A model generated the notes under the pieces. That model saw nothing but the letters and a program-made list of their open reading frames with translations, was not told where the DNA came from and ran no database searches. The translations under genes and the position numbers were made by a program. Below are positions 63,556 through 64,000 of a stretch of DNA of 64,000 nt, in pieces. The DNA is from Candidatus Melainabacteria bacterium SSGW_16 (GTDB taxonomy: Bacteria; Cyanobacteriota; Vampirovibrionia; 2-02-FULL-35-15), in assembly GCA_004769085.1 (NCBI GenBank), contig DUDS01000010.1:126688-190687 (forward strand). Direction: 5' to 3'. Position 1 is the first letter of the stretch. Each line of letters starts with the position of its first letter.

Positions 63556-64000
63556 CTACCACATTCCTGGAACACCCTTATCTTCACCTTCTTTAGTATT
63601 GTCTTCAGGATTATAATCAGGGCTATTCTCAAAAGCTTCCTTACTTTTTGCCGAATCCAATGTCAGAGTATCTTTGTTTAGTCCAATATCAGATAAACGA
63701 TTTTGTTCAAGTTTACATAGCTTGTCCAATAAAGCTACTTCTTCTTCACTTGTAAGTTTTTTACTGATTTGTCCTCCAATAAGAACACATTGTGAGTCAG
63801 CTGGAGTATCCCCAGTTATATTTCTATCTGCACCATCAATGCCTTTTTCTAGCACTATTCTTGCGCCACGAAGCGTACCTTCTATTAAACCACCCGGAAG
63901 ACCTGCAACAGCTCCTGTAACTGCACTGGATGCAGTAGCTGGTAAAAATGCAGATAGCACTCCTGTTTTACCAGAAACATCTCCACCTAAAGCTTGATTT
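63556..64000 (-). CDS. unknown protein, 5' end cut by the window edge
   Basis: The frame is open from 64000 to the stop at 63556, giving 147 residues, so the true start lies outside. (A GTG at 63960 is in frame but has no reason to be the start.) The N-terminal visible part is Gly/Ala/Val-rich (ATASSAVTGAVAGLPGGLIEG), the middle amphipathic, and the end Asp/Glu/Asn-rich. One cysteine. It resembles no family I know; the Gly/Ala part recalls the glycine-zipper proteins nearby. Confidence 0.65.
   Translation of the reverse strand, partial: NQALGGDVSGKTGVLSAFLPATASSAVTGAVAGLPGGLIEGTLRGARIVLEKGIDGADRNITGDTPADSQCVLIGGQISKKLTSEEEVALLDKLCKLEQNRLSDIGLNKDTLTLDSAKSKEAFENSPDYNPEDNTKEGEDKGVPGMW

Overview
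The window is an AT-rich chromosomal segment of a diderm bacterium. It carries lpxD, skp/ompH and bamA, a family 9 glycosyltransferase and an O-antigen ligase-like protein, so the cell has an outer membrane with lipid A/LPS. Several traits point to the cyanobacterial line, most likely a non-photosynthetic relative (Melainabacteria/Vampirovibrionia-like). EF-Tu has the cyanobacterial-style length and insertion, BamA is short with room for about three POTRA domains, rpsJ follows tuf, and rpmD (L30) is absent between rpsE and rplO. No photosynthesis gene is seen. This placement is an inference of moderate confidence.

Layout. 1-4127: lpxD (cut by the left edge), skp, and bamA on the minus strand, with an unknown internally repeated small protein in the opposite direction between skp and bamA. 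4530-6769: tuf-rpsJ-rplC on plus. 6766-18331: the rest of the S10-spc ribosomal cluster on minus (rplD to secY, then an MlaE-like permease), with a tRNA-Gly(CCC) inside it. Inverting this block in place would restore the canonical order. 18646-31626: mixed genes on both strands: envelope functions (GT9, membrane glycosyltransferase-like protein, SPOR and glycine-zipper proteins, O-antigen ligase) and housekeeping (tpiA, thiS-like, trpE, rnhB, rplS, cyclophilin, hemL). 31700-32623: a tyrosine recombinase.

32893-40747 is a six-gene operon that encodes the whole reductive pyrimidine degradation route. PreT/PreA reduce uracil or thymine, a dihydropyrimidinase and a beta-ureidopropionase open and decarbamoylate the ring, and a class III aminotransferase and an acylating semialdehyde dehydrogenase carry the beta-amino acid to acyl-CoA. 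40819-43290 holds an HDAC-like deacetylase, a CADD/PqqC-like iron enzyme and a CYTH protein. 43292-46268 is a tyrosine/homogentisate catabolic operon (half-size HPPD-like protein, HmgA, FAH). 46332-48938 holds a rhodanese, a foldback (MITE-like) element and feoB.

48939-64000 is an accessory region of mostly unknown proteins. Its centre is a 2170-residue protein with two diverged copies of an HExxH-containing module of about 450 residues. A 391-residue neighbour shares another of its domains. A decayed copy of the 3' end of feoB lies at 57932-58009, so this 9-kb block is bracketed by feoB tails, as expected for an insertion or duplication at that gene. Beyond it come small proteins, a glycine-zipper protein, an FHA-domain protein, an AI-2E family transporter and a gene cut by the right edge. 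The giant duplicated HExxH protein and its bracketing by feoB ends are the best candidates for something undescribed.
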